8,976 nt of DNA, from positions 1 through 8,976 of the forward strand of contig JAHIVL010000003.1 in assembly GCA_018816485.1 (NCBI GenBank), given 5' to 3'. The DNA comes from Patescibacteria group bacterium. Lineage in GTDB: Bacteria; Patescibacteriota; Microgenomatia; UBA1400; PJMF01. The translations under genes were made by a program, and so were the position numbers. Below are positions 1-6,362 of this stretch, in pieces. The notes beneath the pieces were generated by a model. It made no database searches. It was not told the DNA's origin and saw nothing but the letters and a program-made list of their open reading frames with translations. Position 1 is the stretch's first letter. Each line of letters begins with the position of its first letter.

Positions 1-37
1 AGCTTTTCACCACACTTTTTACACCATTTTTTTTCAC
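1..37 (-). CDS. Start of a leftward gene, truncated by window edge
   Basis: Only about 12 codons are visible. A GTG start (complement of 35-37) lies 6 nt downstream of AGGAG, the best Shine-Dalgarno in the window, behind a promoter and a palindrome. Read from this GTG the peptide is MKKNGVKSVVKS, which I do not recognise. The start is followed by an A8 run (complement of 27-34). In the frame that one extra A would open, the residues are KKKWCKKCGEK, which resembles a zinc ribbon with a CxxC pair. Without a slip that second frame has only a non-standard ATT (39-41) as a possible start. The presence of a gene start is well supported by the upstream signals. The reading frame and function are uncertain. 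Confidence 0.45.
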   Translation of the reverse strand, partial: MKKNGVKSVVKS

Positions 38-43
38 AAATAA

Positions 44-48
44 CTCCT
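44..48 (-). promoter_or_regulatory. Ribosome binding site AGGAG of the leftward gene
   Basis: The minus strand reads AGGAG, then six bases, then GTG. The spacing is good and it fixes the GTG at 37 as the start in preference to an ATT only 2 nt away. It stands out because almost every other gene in the window lacks a Shine-Dalgarno. Confidence 0.6.
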
Positions 49-50
49 AT

Positions 51-71
51 TTAGCACTTTTAAAGTGCTAA
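51..71. promoter_or_regulatory. Perfect palindrome, CIRCE-like operator with short spacer
   Basis: Two 10-base arms, TTAGCACTTT and AAAGTGCTAA, are perfect inverted complements around a single central base. The outer eight bases of each arm (TTAGCACT / AGTGCTAA) equal the half-sites of the CIRCE element bound by the heat-shock repressor HrcA. Canonical CIRCE has 9-base arms separated by 9 bases. Here the same-length arms are separated by only 3, so the half-site centres are about 6 bp closer. The palindrome abuts the -10 box of the leftward promoter and covers the expected transcription start, which is where a repressor operator would sit. HrcA control is an inference; a different dimeric repressor is possible. 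There is no T-tract to suggest a terminator. Confidence 0.6.
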
Positions 72-98
72 TTATCGCATATTTACCCTAAATATCAA
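71..98 (-). promoter_or_regulatory. Leftward sigma70-type promoter
   Basis: On the minus strand TTGATA (93-98, 5 of 6 to TTGACA) is followed after 16 bases by GATAAT (71-76, 5 of 6 to TATAAT). The predicted start lies near 64, within the palindrome, giving a leader of about 25-30 nt that carries the AGGAG site. Two boxes, spacing, operator, RBS and start codon in the right order make this more convincing than a chance AT-rich match. Confidence 0.55.
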
Positions 99-206
99 TG
101 AAAAGTAACTAAAAAACCAACGCAAAATTACCCTTAACCCGAATTAGTTAAATAATTTGGAGCCTAAGAATCAGTTTCAAAGTATCAATCAGTTTTATTC
201 AAATTA

Positions 207-1205
207 TTATATTTCTTTCCTAAAATACTCAATCGTCCTCTTCAAACCCTCTTCAAAACTTACCTGCGGCTCGTAACCCAACAATTCTTTTGCTTTAGTA
301 ATATCCGGTTGCCTTCTAGTCGGATCATCAGCTGGCATGGCTTCGTGTTCGAACTTAATCTCAGTATCCGGTGAAACTAACTTATGAATCATTTCTGCGG
401 TTTGCATTATAGTAAACTCACCAGGATTACCGATGTTAATTGTTTCGCCATTCAAGCCTTCTTTAGAAGACATTCTCAAAATGAATTCAATTAAATCATC
501 TACATGACAATACGATCTAGTTTGTAAGCCATCACCATAAATAGTAAACGGTTCGTTCCTTAATGCCTGAGTAATTAAGTTAGGAATAACTCTTCCGTCA
601 GCTGGATCCATTTTAGGTCCATAAGTATTGAAAATTCTCAAGATTCTAGAGTCCATACCAAAATCACGATAAAACACTCCGCAAATTGTTTCACCCAATC
701 TTTTAGATTCGTCATAACACGATCTTTTGCCATTAGGATTCACATTTCCCCAATATTCTTCAGTTTGGGGATGCACTTTTGGATCGCCATAAACTTCGGA
801 AGTACCCGCAAAAACAAAACGTCCTTCTGGATTAGTTTTTTTCAAAAAATCTAGTAAATAATGGGTAGCAATTGAGTTAACTAAATAAGTTTCCACCGGG
901 TTTTCCTGATATCTTGGAGGCGATGCTGGAGAAGCAAAATGAAGAATTAAATCTAGTTTAATTCCTTCTGGCAAATAACTTTCAGCAGGTTGTGATACAT
1001 CAGTTTGAATGAGAGTGTAATTATCCATCCTAGGACTACCGCTTACATTAACAAATTCACGAATATTAGTTTTTCTGCCAGAAATAAAATTGTCCACACA
1101 AACAAGATTACAGCCAAATGAAATGAGTTTTTCAGTAATGTTCGATCCAATAAATCCTGCTCCACCGGTTAAGAGAACTGTTTTACCTGTGAAATAGTTA
1201 TGCAT
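207..1205 (-). CDS. UDP-glucuronate decarboxylase (UDP-xylose synthase), SDR family
   Basis: This 332-residue extended short-chain dehydrogenase/reductase is predicted to convert UDP-glucuronate to UDP-xylose in the cytoplasm, using tightly bound NAD+ through a 4-keto intermediate. The NAD-binding Rossmann glycine motif is G14xxG17xxG20 (TGGAGFIGSN). The stretch HFASPASPPRY (89-99) and TSEVYGDPKVHPQ with S136 and E137 are typical of the UXS subgroup rather than of GalE or RmlB. The catalytic YxxxK is Y164/K168 in SCYDESKR. A late RRQPDI (297-302) also fits UXS. Length is usual for bacterial UXS. The gene is divergent from a glycosyltransferase run, consistent with supplying a donor for a surface glycan. 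A promiscuous sugar-nucleotide epimerase or dehydratase is less likely. No Shine-Dalgarno precedes the ATG. Confidence 0.88.
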   Translation of the reverse strand: MHNYFTGKTVLLTGGAGFIGSNITEKLISFGCNLVCVDNFISGRKTNIREFVNVSGSPRMDNYTLIQTDVSQPAESYLPEGIKLDLILHFASPASPPRYQENPVETYLVNSIATHYLLDFLKKTNPEGRFVFAGTSEVYGDPKVHPQTEEYWGNVNPNGKRSCYDESKRLGETICGVFYRDFGMDSRILRIFNTYGPKMDPADGRVIPNLITQALRNEPFTIYGDGLQTRSYCHVDDLIEFILRMSSKEGLNGETINIGNPGEFTIMQTAEMIHKLVSPDTEIKFEHEAMPADDPTRRQPDITKAKELLGYEPQVSFEEGLKRTIEYFRKEI

Positions 1206-1211
1206 ATTCTT

Positions 1212-1217
1212 ATTTTA
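1212..1217 (-). promoter_or_regulatory. Possible -10 box for the sugar decarboxylase gene
   Basis: The minus strand carries TAAAAT (5 of 6 to TATAAT) ending 7 nt before the A of the start codon, so transcription would start at or next to the ATG and give a leaderless mRNA. I find no good -35 at 16-18 bp, and the region is AT-rich, so this is weak taken alone. It matches the arrangement at 5205-5220. Confidence 0.3.
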
Positions 1218-1270
1218 GATTGTGGTTTGACACAATACCCTCTACAATTAGTCTACGATTAAACGCATCA

Positions 1271-1276
1271 TAAAAT
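1271..1276 (+). promoter_or_regulatory. Possible -10 box for the glycosyltransferase run
   Basis: TAAAAT lies 11 bases upstream of the ATG at 1287, predicting a leader of only a few bases. No convincing -35 at the right spacing. A perfect TTGACA at 1227-1232 is too far away (38 bp). Some promoter should lie in this 81-bp divergent spacer because genes leave it in both directions. Confidence 0.25.
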
Positions 1277-1286
1277 CAAGACAGAT

Positions 1287-2768
1287 ATGAATAAAAAGCT
1301 AGGTTTGATACTAATATTTGCTTTCATCCTAAGAATTCCCCTATTGAATGGATCTTTTTGGCTGGATGAAGCTGCTCAAGCACTAGAGATTATTCGACCG
1401 CTTTCCCAACAATTAAATATCACTGCTGATTTTCAACCACCGCTCCTGCACTTAATTCTACACTTTGCTCAGTATTTTTCATATTCAGAAAGTTGGTTAA
1501 GAATAATTGGCGCTCTAATTCCCGGGCTGATCACAATTTTATTCACCTACAAATTAGCAGATAAACTATTTGGCAAAAACACCGCAACTCTCGCGTCACT
1601 TTTCCTCGCAACCTCAGCATTTCATATTTTTTACTCTCAAGAACTTAGGCCTTACTCATTAGCAACTATGTTTGCTTTGATAAGCATGTATTACTATTTC
1701 TTGTTTTTTCAAAATAAACCAAAAGAAAAATATCTTGGACTTAAATTATCTCTTGTCAATCTGCTTGGACTTTATTCTTCATATTTATTTCCATTTTTAA
1801 TGATTGGACAATTAATTTTCGCCACTTTCAAAAATCAAGAACGATTATCCAAATATTTAAAAACACAAATTATTCCAATTCTTGGATTCTTACCCTGGTT
1901 ACCAACTTTTTTTAAACAACTAGATGCTGGAGAAATGGTAAGGGTCAATCTTCCTGGTTGGGATAAAGTTGTCAGCCTAACACCTTTGAAAGCAATACCA
2001 CTGGTGGTTGCCAAATTTATTTTTGGAAATCTAGATGTTGAACCAAACCAATTTTTCATAATTTTTGGAGCAATGGTGATTATCCCAATTTTAGTTCTAT
2101 TATTTGTTAAATTTAAAAAACTTACCAACAAAAAGAAATATAATTTGTTATTCACTCTAGCTTGGTTAATCTTGCCACTCATCTCGTCATGGCTTGTTTC
2201 TTTTTATATACCTGTAATCAGAGCCAAAAGATTGCTTTTTCTATTGCCAGCTTTTTACATTTTGGCAGCCTACCTTATTGACAACTTTCTAAAAAATACC
2301 AAAAAAATTAATTTTGCCCTTGCCATACTGTTAATGTTATCAATATTTTCAATTAATATCATTTCAACAACTTTCTATTACACCAACCCCTCAATTCAAA
2401 GAGAAAACTGGAAAGGACTTTATCAAGAAATATCTGAAACTTTTTCTCCAGCCAATACCGTATTTATATATTCTTTCACCGATAAATTTGCTCCAATAAA
2501 GTGGTACGACACCAAAAATTATCCTGCTATTTCAACCGGTGAGTTGTTAATTAGTAAAGTTGATGACCTTGCCAATACTCTTAAAAGAGTAGTAGAGTAT
2601 GAGAATGTTTTAGTTTTTGATTATTTGAGAGATCTTTCAGATCCTGACAGAAAAATTGAAAAAGAATTAGCAAACTTTGGCTTTAAAGAAATTGGAGCAT
2701 TAGACTATCCAAACATTGGTTTTGTTAGAATATTTATAAAACCTCATCTATTAATTGGAGTAAAATAA
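1287..2768 (+). CDS. Multi-pass membrane glycosyltransferase, GT39/PMT_2-like
   Basis: This 493-residue protein is mostly hydrophobic, with about ten or more predicted membrane segments between residues 5 and 365 and a soluble C-terminal part from about 370. Features of the ArnT/PMT-like polyprenyl-phosphate-sugar family are visible: an early loop with an acidic pair (W25-L-D27-E28), QPPLLHLIL (50-58) where relatives carry an HPP/QPP motif, and YSQELRPYSLA (116-126), close to the SQExRxY signature of this group. Such enzymes transfer a sugar from a lipid-phosphate donor on the outer face of the membrane to lipid, glycan or protein. It is followed after 5 nt by two cytoplasmic GT4 genes, so the three probably form one operon for surface glycan or glycoprotein synthesis. 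Donor and acceptor cannot be read from the sequence. The start lacks a Shine-Dalgarno, but the upstream bases fit a near-leaderless transcript. Confidence 0.75.
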   Translation: MNKKLGLILIFAFILRIPLLNGSFWLDEAAQALEIIRPLSQQLNITADFQPPLLHLILHFAQYFSYSESWLRIIGALIPGLITILFTYKLADKLFGKNTATLASLFLATSAFHIFYSQELRPYSLATMFALISMYYYFLFFQNKPKEKYLGLKLSLVNLLGLYSSYLFPFLMIGQLIFATFKNQERLSKYLKTQIIPILGFLPWLPTFFKQLDAGEMVRVNLPGWDKVVSLTPLKAIPLVVAKFIFGNLDVEPNQFFIIFGAMVIIPILVLLFVKFKKLTNKKKYNLLFTLAWLILPLISSWLVSFYIPVIRAKRLLFLLPAFYILAAYLIDNFLKNTKKINFALAILLMLSIFSINIISTTFYYTNPSIQRENWKGLYQEISETFSPANTVFIYSFTDKFAPIKWYDTKNYPAISTGELLISKVDDLANTLKRVVEYENVLVFDYLRDLSDPDRKIEKELANFGFKEIGALDYPNIGFVRIFIKPHLLIGVK

Positions 2769-2773
2769 CCTAA

Positions 2774-3937
2774 ATGAAAATCGGCATCGACATCACACCA
2801 GCAATATATCATCGAGGTGTTTCTAGATATACGGTTAACTTAGCAAAAAATTTGAATAGAGAACTCGGCGTTGAACTGTCACTATTTGCTAGCTCACTAA
2901 GACAAGGAGTATCGCTTAAAGAAATTTCCAAAGATATTCTTAGCTACTCCCCAAAAATTTCAACTCAAGCAAGTCTTGATAAAAAATGCAAAATCTTGCC
3001 TTATCCACAAAGTATTCTAGAAAAAATGTGGCAATTCGGATTAAATCCCGTTTCAAATTATCTAAAAAATCTTGATGTTTTTCATTCTTGGGATTGGATT
3101 CAGCCACCAGACAAAAATATACCAATTGTTTCTACCATTCATGATTTGGCCATATTAAAATTTCCCGAAACAGCTCATCCGCAAATTTTGAGAGCTCATA
3201 AAAGATCATGGGCGAAGTTGAAAGAAAATAAATCTCATCTTATTGCTGTGAGCAGAGCCACTAAAAAAGACATTATGGATTTGCTGGGTTTTCCTTCATA
3301 CATGATTCATGTAGTTCACGAGGCACTTCCAGAAGAATTTAAAAAAGCAAGTGACATAATTAACGAAGAAATTGCCTCAAAAATTAAGAATAAACTGAAA
3401 CTAAATAAACCATATATTCTTTTTGTCGGTACTAGAGAACCTAGAAAAAATCTTTTAAGACTAGTTGAAGCATGGCAACCACTCGCCGATGATTTTGAAT
3501 TACTAGTTGCTGGCAATGAAGGTTGGGATCAAGTTGAAGAAAAATCAAAGCAATTTGAGCACGAACCAAGATTTATGGGGATAGTTAACGATCGGGAACT
3601 ATCAGTTTTATATTCTTATGCTTCAGTTTTTGCGTACCCCTCACTTTATGAGGGATTTGGCCTGCCAATTTTAGAAAGTTTTTATTTAGGAACTCCGGTA
3701 TTGACTTCAAATAGTTCTGGAATGATCGAAGTTGCTGGAAATGCTGCTGAACTAATTGACCCTGAATCTCCAGCAGATATCACCAGAGGTTTACGAAAAA
3801 TATTAAATGAAAATAAAGAAGAACAACAAAAAAGAATTCAAAGAATGATTATTAGGCAACAAATGTTTGACTGGAAAAAAGTTGCCAGAGAAACAATTGA
3901 AGTATATAAGAGAGCCATTGAAGACTTTAAGCAATGA
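2774..3937 (+). CDS. GT4-family glycosyltransferase (first of a tandem pair)
   Basis: This 387-residue cytoplasmic GT-B enzyme is predicted to transfer a sugar from a nucleotide donor, retaining configuration. The N-terminal acceptor domain opens with GIDITPAIYHRGVSRYT (4-20), containing the glycine-rich loop, and includes STIHDLAILKFP (120-131) with H123-D124. The C-terminal donor domain has FVGTREPRKNL (217-227), whose R/K residues usually contact the donor phosphates, and YEGFGLPILES (292-302), whose E293 and E301 form the EX7E motif. No membrane segment is evident. The length is normal for the family. A GGAG lies 13 nt upstream of the ATG, too far to be a convincing ribosome site, so translation may be coupled to the gene before. 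It overlaps the next gene by four bases (ATGA at 3934-3937). The specific sugar is unknown. Confidence 0.85.
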   Translation: MKIGIDITPAIYHRGVSRYTVNLAKNLNRELGVELSLFASSLRQGVSLKEISKDILSYSPKISTQASLDKKCKILPYPQSILEKMWQFGLNPVSNYLKNLDVFHSWDWIQPPDKNIPIVSTIHDLAILKFPETAHPQILRAHKRSWAKLKENKSHLIAVSRATKKDIMDLLGFPSYMIHVVHEALPEEFKKASDIINEEIASKIKNKLKLNKPYILFVGTREPRKNLLRLVEAWQPLADDFELLVAGNEGWDQVEEKSKQFEHEPRFMGIVNDRELSVLYSYASVFAYPSLYEGFGLPILESFYLGTPVLTSNSSGMIEVAGNAAELIDPESPADITRGLRKILNENKEEQQKRIQRMIIRQQMFDWKKVARETIEVYKRAIEDFKQ

Positions 3938-5124
3938 AAAATATAATTCATATAGCAATTGATGGCAGAGAAGCCAATTCAAAATCAAGAGTAGGCAGTA
4001 ATGTTTATGCCTTTGAAATTTTATTGGGCTTATATCGACTTTTAGAAAAACGAGATGATATAAAAGTTACAGTTTTAACAGCTTCAAAAATAAATAGTGA
4101 TTTACCTCTAGCCACAGAAAATTGGTCATACAAAACATTTGGTCCCAAAAAGTTTTGGACTCAATGGGCTCTACCAATTCATTTATTCCAATATCAAACA
4201 GAATATGATGTTTTCTTTACTCCTGGTCATTATGCTCCACGAATTAGTGCCATACCTTATGTTTCTTCTGTAATGGACACAGCCTATCTCGAATTTCCCA
4301 ACCAATTTAAAAAATCAGACACACTAAAACTCACTAAGTGGACCAAATATAGTGTCAAAAATGCAAAAAAAGTCATCGCAATTAGTAAATATACCAAAAA
4401 TGAAATTATAAAAAATTATCACAAACCTCAAGAAGATATTGTCATTGCATATCCAGCGATAAACACTACAAAATTAAGGATAAAAGCCAAAGAAGTTAAT
4501 GATTTTTTTAAGAAACAAAAAATTACCGAGCCCTACATTCTTTTTGTAGGTACCCTTCAACCAAGAAAAAATCTTGTCAAACTCATAGAAGCCTTTGAAA
4601 TTTTTAGCAGAATGAAAGCTGGTCGGGAATTGAAAAGAAAAAATCAACTAACAAAAAATAGAAGTAAAGTTAAACTAGTACTTGCTGGAAAAATTGGTTG
4701 GCTCGCTGATGATATTTTTAAGAAAATAAATAGCTCGCCACTTAAAACTAAAATTATTACCACCGGGTTTGTAACAGAGAGCGAAAAACAAATTCTTTAT
4801 AAATATGCCTCAGCAAGTTGTTTAGTGGGTACTCATGAAGGTTTTGGAATTCCTCCACTTGAATCACTAAATTTTGGGACACCAGCAATTGTTTCTAACA
4901 CCACTAGTTTACCTGAAGTTGTAGAAAGTGCAGGATTTTTAGTTGACCCAAATAGTGCGCAAGATATTGCAAATAAGATCTGGGAAGTTTACTCAATGCC
5001 AACGCGAGAAAAAGGTCTCTTCAGAAAAAAGGCCAGACAGCAAGTTAAGAAATTTAACTGGAATAATTCTGCCAAAATAATCTTAAATGTACTAATTGAT
5101 GTGTATCAAAAGATATCTAACTAA
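3934..5124 (+). CDS. GT4-family glycosyltransferase (second of the pair)
   Basis: This 396-residue GT-B enzyme looks like a paralogue of the preceding gene. Both share an opening ID-x(n)-R-VG/GVS loop, PYILFVGT-x2-PRKNL (here 200-213) and the EX7E glutamates (here E302 and E310 in HEGFGIPPLES). The His-Asp of the first enzyme's STIHDLA is SVMDTA here (M114-D115), so the histidine is replaced by methionine, which may alter acceptor handling or activity. A lysine/arginine-rich stretch (about 226-246) interrupts the donor domain where the neighbour is shorter; it may contact acidic membrane lipids, but that is inference. The start overlaps the upstream stop as ATGA with no Shine-Dalgarno, suggesting translational coupling. 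It is the last gene before a strong terminator at 5170. Confidence 0.85.
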   Translation: MKNIIHIAIDGREANSKSRVGSNVYAFEILLGLYRLLEKRDDIKVTVLTASKINSDLPLATENWSYKTFGPKKFWTQWALPIHLFQYQTEYDVFFTPGHYAPRISAIPYVSSVMDTAYLEFPNQFKKSDTLKLTKWTKYSVKNAKKVIAISKYTKNEIIKNYHKPQEDIVIAYPAINTTKLRIKAKEVNDFFKKQKITEPYILFVGTLQPRKNLVKLIEAFEIFSRMKAGRELKRKNQLTKNRSKVKLVLAGKIGWLADDIFKKINSSPLKTKIITTGFVTESEKQILYKYASASCLVGTHEGFGIPPLESLNFGTPAIVSNTTSLPEVVESAGFLVDPNSAQDIANKIWEVYSMPTREKGLFRKKARQQVKKFNWNNSAKIILNVLIDVYQKISN

Positions 5125-5127
5125 TCA

Positions 5128-5156
5128 TTGACAAGTACCTTATATTGGTGTTTAAT
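5128..5156 (+). promoter_or_regulatory. Near-consensus sigma70 promoter just before a terminator
   Basis: TTGACA (5128-5133, perfect) is followed after exactly 17 bases by TTTAAT (5151-5156, 5 of 6). Predicted transcription starts near 5163, only a few bases before the terminator stem at 5170. If active, it would make an RNA of about 40 nt unless the terminator is read through. It may serve the NYN-ruv genes under attenuation, or be a chance match at the operon end. Confidence 0.45.
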
Positions 5157-5169
5157 GTAATTATATTCG

Positions 5170-5203
5170 CCTCGTCCACGCCTCTGGCTCGACGAGGTTT
5201 TTT
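5170..5203 (+). terminator. Intrinsic (Rho-independent) terminator
   Basis: The arms CCTCGTC (5170-5176) and GACGAGG (5191-5197) pair perfectly; the loop can form a further GCC/GGC pairing (5180-5182 with 5186-5188). Six T residues follow directly (5198-5203). The stem is strikingly GC-rich against AT-rich surroundings. It points rightward and ends the glycosyltransferase run; there is no matching T-tract on the other strand. Confidence 0.85.
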
Positions 5204-5204
5204 G

Positions 5205-5213
5205 TGGTATAAA
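5205..5213 (+). promoter_or_regulatory. Extended -10 box giving a leaderless start
   Basis: TG-G-TATAAA forms an extended -10 (TGn plus 5 of 6 to TATAAT), able to act without a -35; none is visible because that position is inside the terminator hairpin. The last base of the box is 7 nt before the A of the ATG at 5220, so the mRNA would begin at the start codon. There is no Shine-Dalgarno, which agrees with leaderless translation. Confidence 0.5.
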
Positions 5214-5219
5214 ATAAAC

Positions 5220-5810
5220 ATGACGAAGAAATCCCAAAACATAATCTTATATATAGATGGTGAAAATTTAAAACATTATATTAAAAAAGTTGCTAAAAAA
5301 CATGATAAAAAAAATGCTATTGAGAAATTTGAGTTCAGTAATATGTTTTCTTCAGCACTAGGTAGCATAATTCCCACGTATAAACGCTATTATTCAGCAA
5401 AACTACGCTTCCACCAAGATTCGCCTAAAAAGTCAAATGAGCTAATACAAAATCAAAGAAGTTTGAAATCAAAACTTGAAAACCAAGGTTTTATTTTTAC
5501 AATTGGAGGAAACGTCAGAGGTCAAAAAGTAAATATCAACGGCAAAACAAAAACTATTTTTAAAGAAAAAGGAGTTGACGTTAAAATTGCTGTTGATATG
5601 GTATCGGAAACTTGCGATAAAAAAGTAAACACTATTGTTCTTTGTAGTTCAGATTCAGATCTACAGCCAGCTGTTAATGAAGTTAAAAAAAGAGAAGTAG
5701 AAATCATTTATCTTGGTTTTGAGTCACAACCTAACAAAGGCCTCATTTATACATGTGACAGATCAATTTTAATCAGAGATGATGAAATCATTAAAGCTAT
5801 CAAAAAATAG
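5220..5810 (+). CDS. NYN-domain (PIN-like, LabA/DUF88) protein, predicted RNase
   Basis: This 196-residue soluble protein has the acidic pattern of the NYN branch of the PIN-like nuclease fold: D13 in ILYIDGENL (9-17), D120 and D126 in KGVDVKIAVDM (117-127), and S144-D145-S146-D147 in LCSSDSDLQP (141-150), followed by a beta-strand EIIYLGFE. These aspartates normally bind metal at the active site, so an RNA-cleaving role is predicted; the substrate is unknown. The open frame extends upstream to an ATG at 5145, but those 25 codons run through the terminator, so the ATG at 5220 is chosen. It is 13 nt ahead of ruvC and probably co-transcribed with it. A regulatory, non-catalytic LabA-like role cannot be excluded. 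Confidence 0.82.
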   Translation: MTKKSQNIILYIDGENLKHYIKKVAKKHDKKNAIEKFEFSNMFSSALGSIIPTYKRYYSAKLRFHQDSPKKSNELIQNQRSLKSKLENQGFIFTIGGNVRGQKVNINGKTKTIFKEKGVDVKIAVDMVSETCDKKVNTIVLCSSDSDLQPAVNEVKKREVEIIYLGFESQPNKGLIYTCDRSILIRDDEIIKAIKK

Positions 5811-5823
5811 TTTTACTCAATAA

Positions 5824-6315
5824 ATGAAAAAACAAAAACTCTCAACAACTATCCTTGGAATAGACCCAGGTTACGATCGAGTGGGTTGGGCAGTTGGTCA
5901 TTACCAAAATTCTAAATTCTATGTTAAAGATCTTGGTTGCATCCAGACAAATAAAAATGAGGATATTTTTTGTCGGTATGTTCAAATAATTGCGGAACTA
6001 AAAACAGTTACCAAAAAATATTCGCCAAAAATTTTGGCTATTGAAACATTATTTTTTGCAAAAAATAAAAAAACAGCACTAAAAGTCAGCGAGGCACGAG
6101 GCATTATCATCGGAACACTTCTCGACGAAGGCTTGGAAGTTTTTGAGTATTCTCCAAATGCAATTAAACTTGCAGTCACAGGGTCAGGTTCAGCAGACAA
6201 ACAAGCAGTAGAAAAAATGGTAAAAATGCAACTAAAACATGATCTTAACGGTCAAATCGATGACGCAATTGATGCCTTAGCAGTAGCGATGACACATGGA
6301 TTTTCCAGTCGCTAA
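5824..6315 (+). CDS. ruvC: Holliday junction resolvase RuvC
   Basis: RuvC is an RNase H-fold endonuclease that, as a dimer, makes symmetric nicks across Holliday junctions to resolve recombination intermediates. At 163 residues it is of normal length. The four catalytic carboxylates are present: D14 in LGIDPGYDRVGWAV (11-24), E74 in LAIETLFFAKN (71-81), and D147 and D150 in DDAIDALAVAMTH (146-158). The aromatic residue after the glutamate (F77) and the ALKVSEARG helix (85-93) are family hallmarks. It is 13 nt after the NYN gene with no Shine-Dalgarno, so translation is probably coupled or leader-independent. It belongs functionally with the ruvA and ruvB genes downstream, but a DUF805 gene separates them. 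Confidence 0.95.
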   Translation: MKKQKLSTTILGIDPGYDRVGWAVGHYQNSKFYVKDLGCIQTNKNEDIFCRYVQIIAELKTVTKKYSPKILAIETLFFAKNKKTALKVSEARGIIIGTLLDEGLEVFEYSPNAIKLAVTGSGSADKQAVEKMVKMQLKHDLNGQIDDAIDALAVAMTHGFSSR

Positions 6316-6345
6316 TATGATACTATGTTCATACGCAAGTAAAAA

Positions 6346-6351
6346 TATAAT
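6346..6351 (+). promoter_or_regulatory. Perfect -10 box upstream of the DUF805 gene
   Basis: A TATAAT hexamer lies 11 bases before the ATG at 6363, in a 47-bp spacer. I see no good -35 at 16-18 bp, so strength is doubtful. It would allow the DUF805-ruvA-ruvB part to be expressed separately from ruvC, on a transcript with a leader of about 5 nt. Confidence 0.35.
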
Positions 6352-6356
6352 AGAGG
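6352..6356 (+). promoter_or_regulatory. Ribosome binding site AGAGG of the DUF805 gene
   Basis: AGAGG sits 6 bases before the ATG at 6363 and is one of the few Shine-Dalgarno-like sites in the window. It could act only on transcripts starting upstream (read-through from ruvC), because a start set by the TATAAT next to it would leave it out. Confidence 0.45.
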
Positions 6357-6362
6357 CTTCAA

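Noticed and set aside
169..195. AATCAGTTT repeated 18 bp apart downstream of the sugar decarboxylase gene
   Set aside because: Only two 9-base AT-rich copies; no third copy or inverted arrangement, so chance is sufficient.
72..206. Terminator for the leftward sugar decarboxylase gene
   Set aside because: Only a weak TTAAC/GTTAA pairing (about 134-151) with no T-tract on the minus strand; apart from the promoter at 71-98 I see no structure in this spacer.
1227..1259. Perfect TTGACA at 1227-1232 as a -35 for the rightward glycosyltransferase genes
   Set aside because: No -10-like hexamer lies at 16-18 bp; TACAAT is 10 bp away and TACGAT 21 bp away.
1835..2182. Open frame of 115 codons on the minus strand inside the membrane glycosyltransferase gene
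   Set aside because: It is antisense to a well-supported membrane protein, has no start signals and shows composition expected from reverse-reading hydrophobic codons. Smaller antisense frames elsewhere were dropped for the same reason.
3934..3942. TGA as a recoded sense codon, as in some CPR lineages
   Set aside because: The only gene end using TGA is at 3935-3937, where a TAA follows two codons later, so it is uninformative; no other gene has an in-frame TGA, and Trp is TGG throughout.
5145..5219. An upstream ATG would lengthen the NYN protein by 25 residues
   Set aside because: The extension is translated from the promoter and terminator DNA, its residues have no family match to my eye, and the conserved NYN start fits the ATG at 5220.
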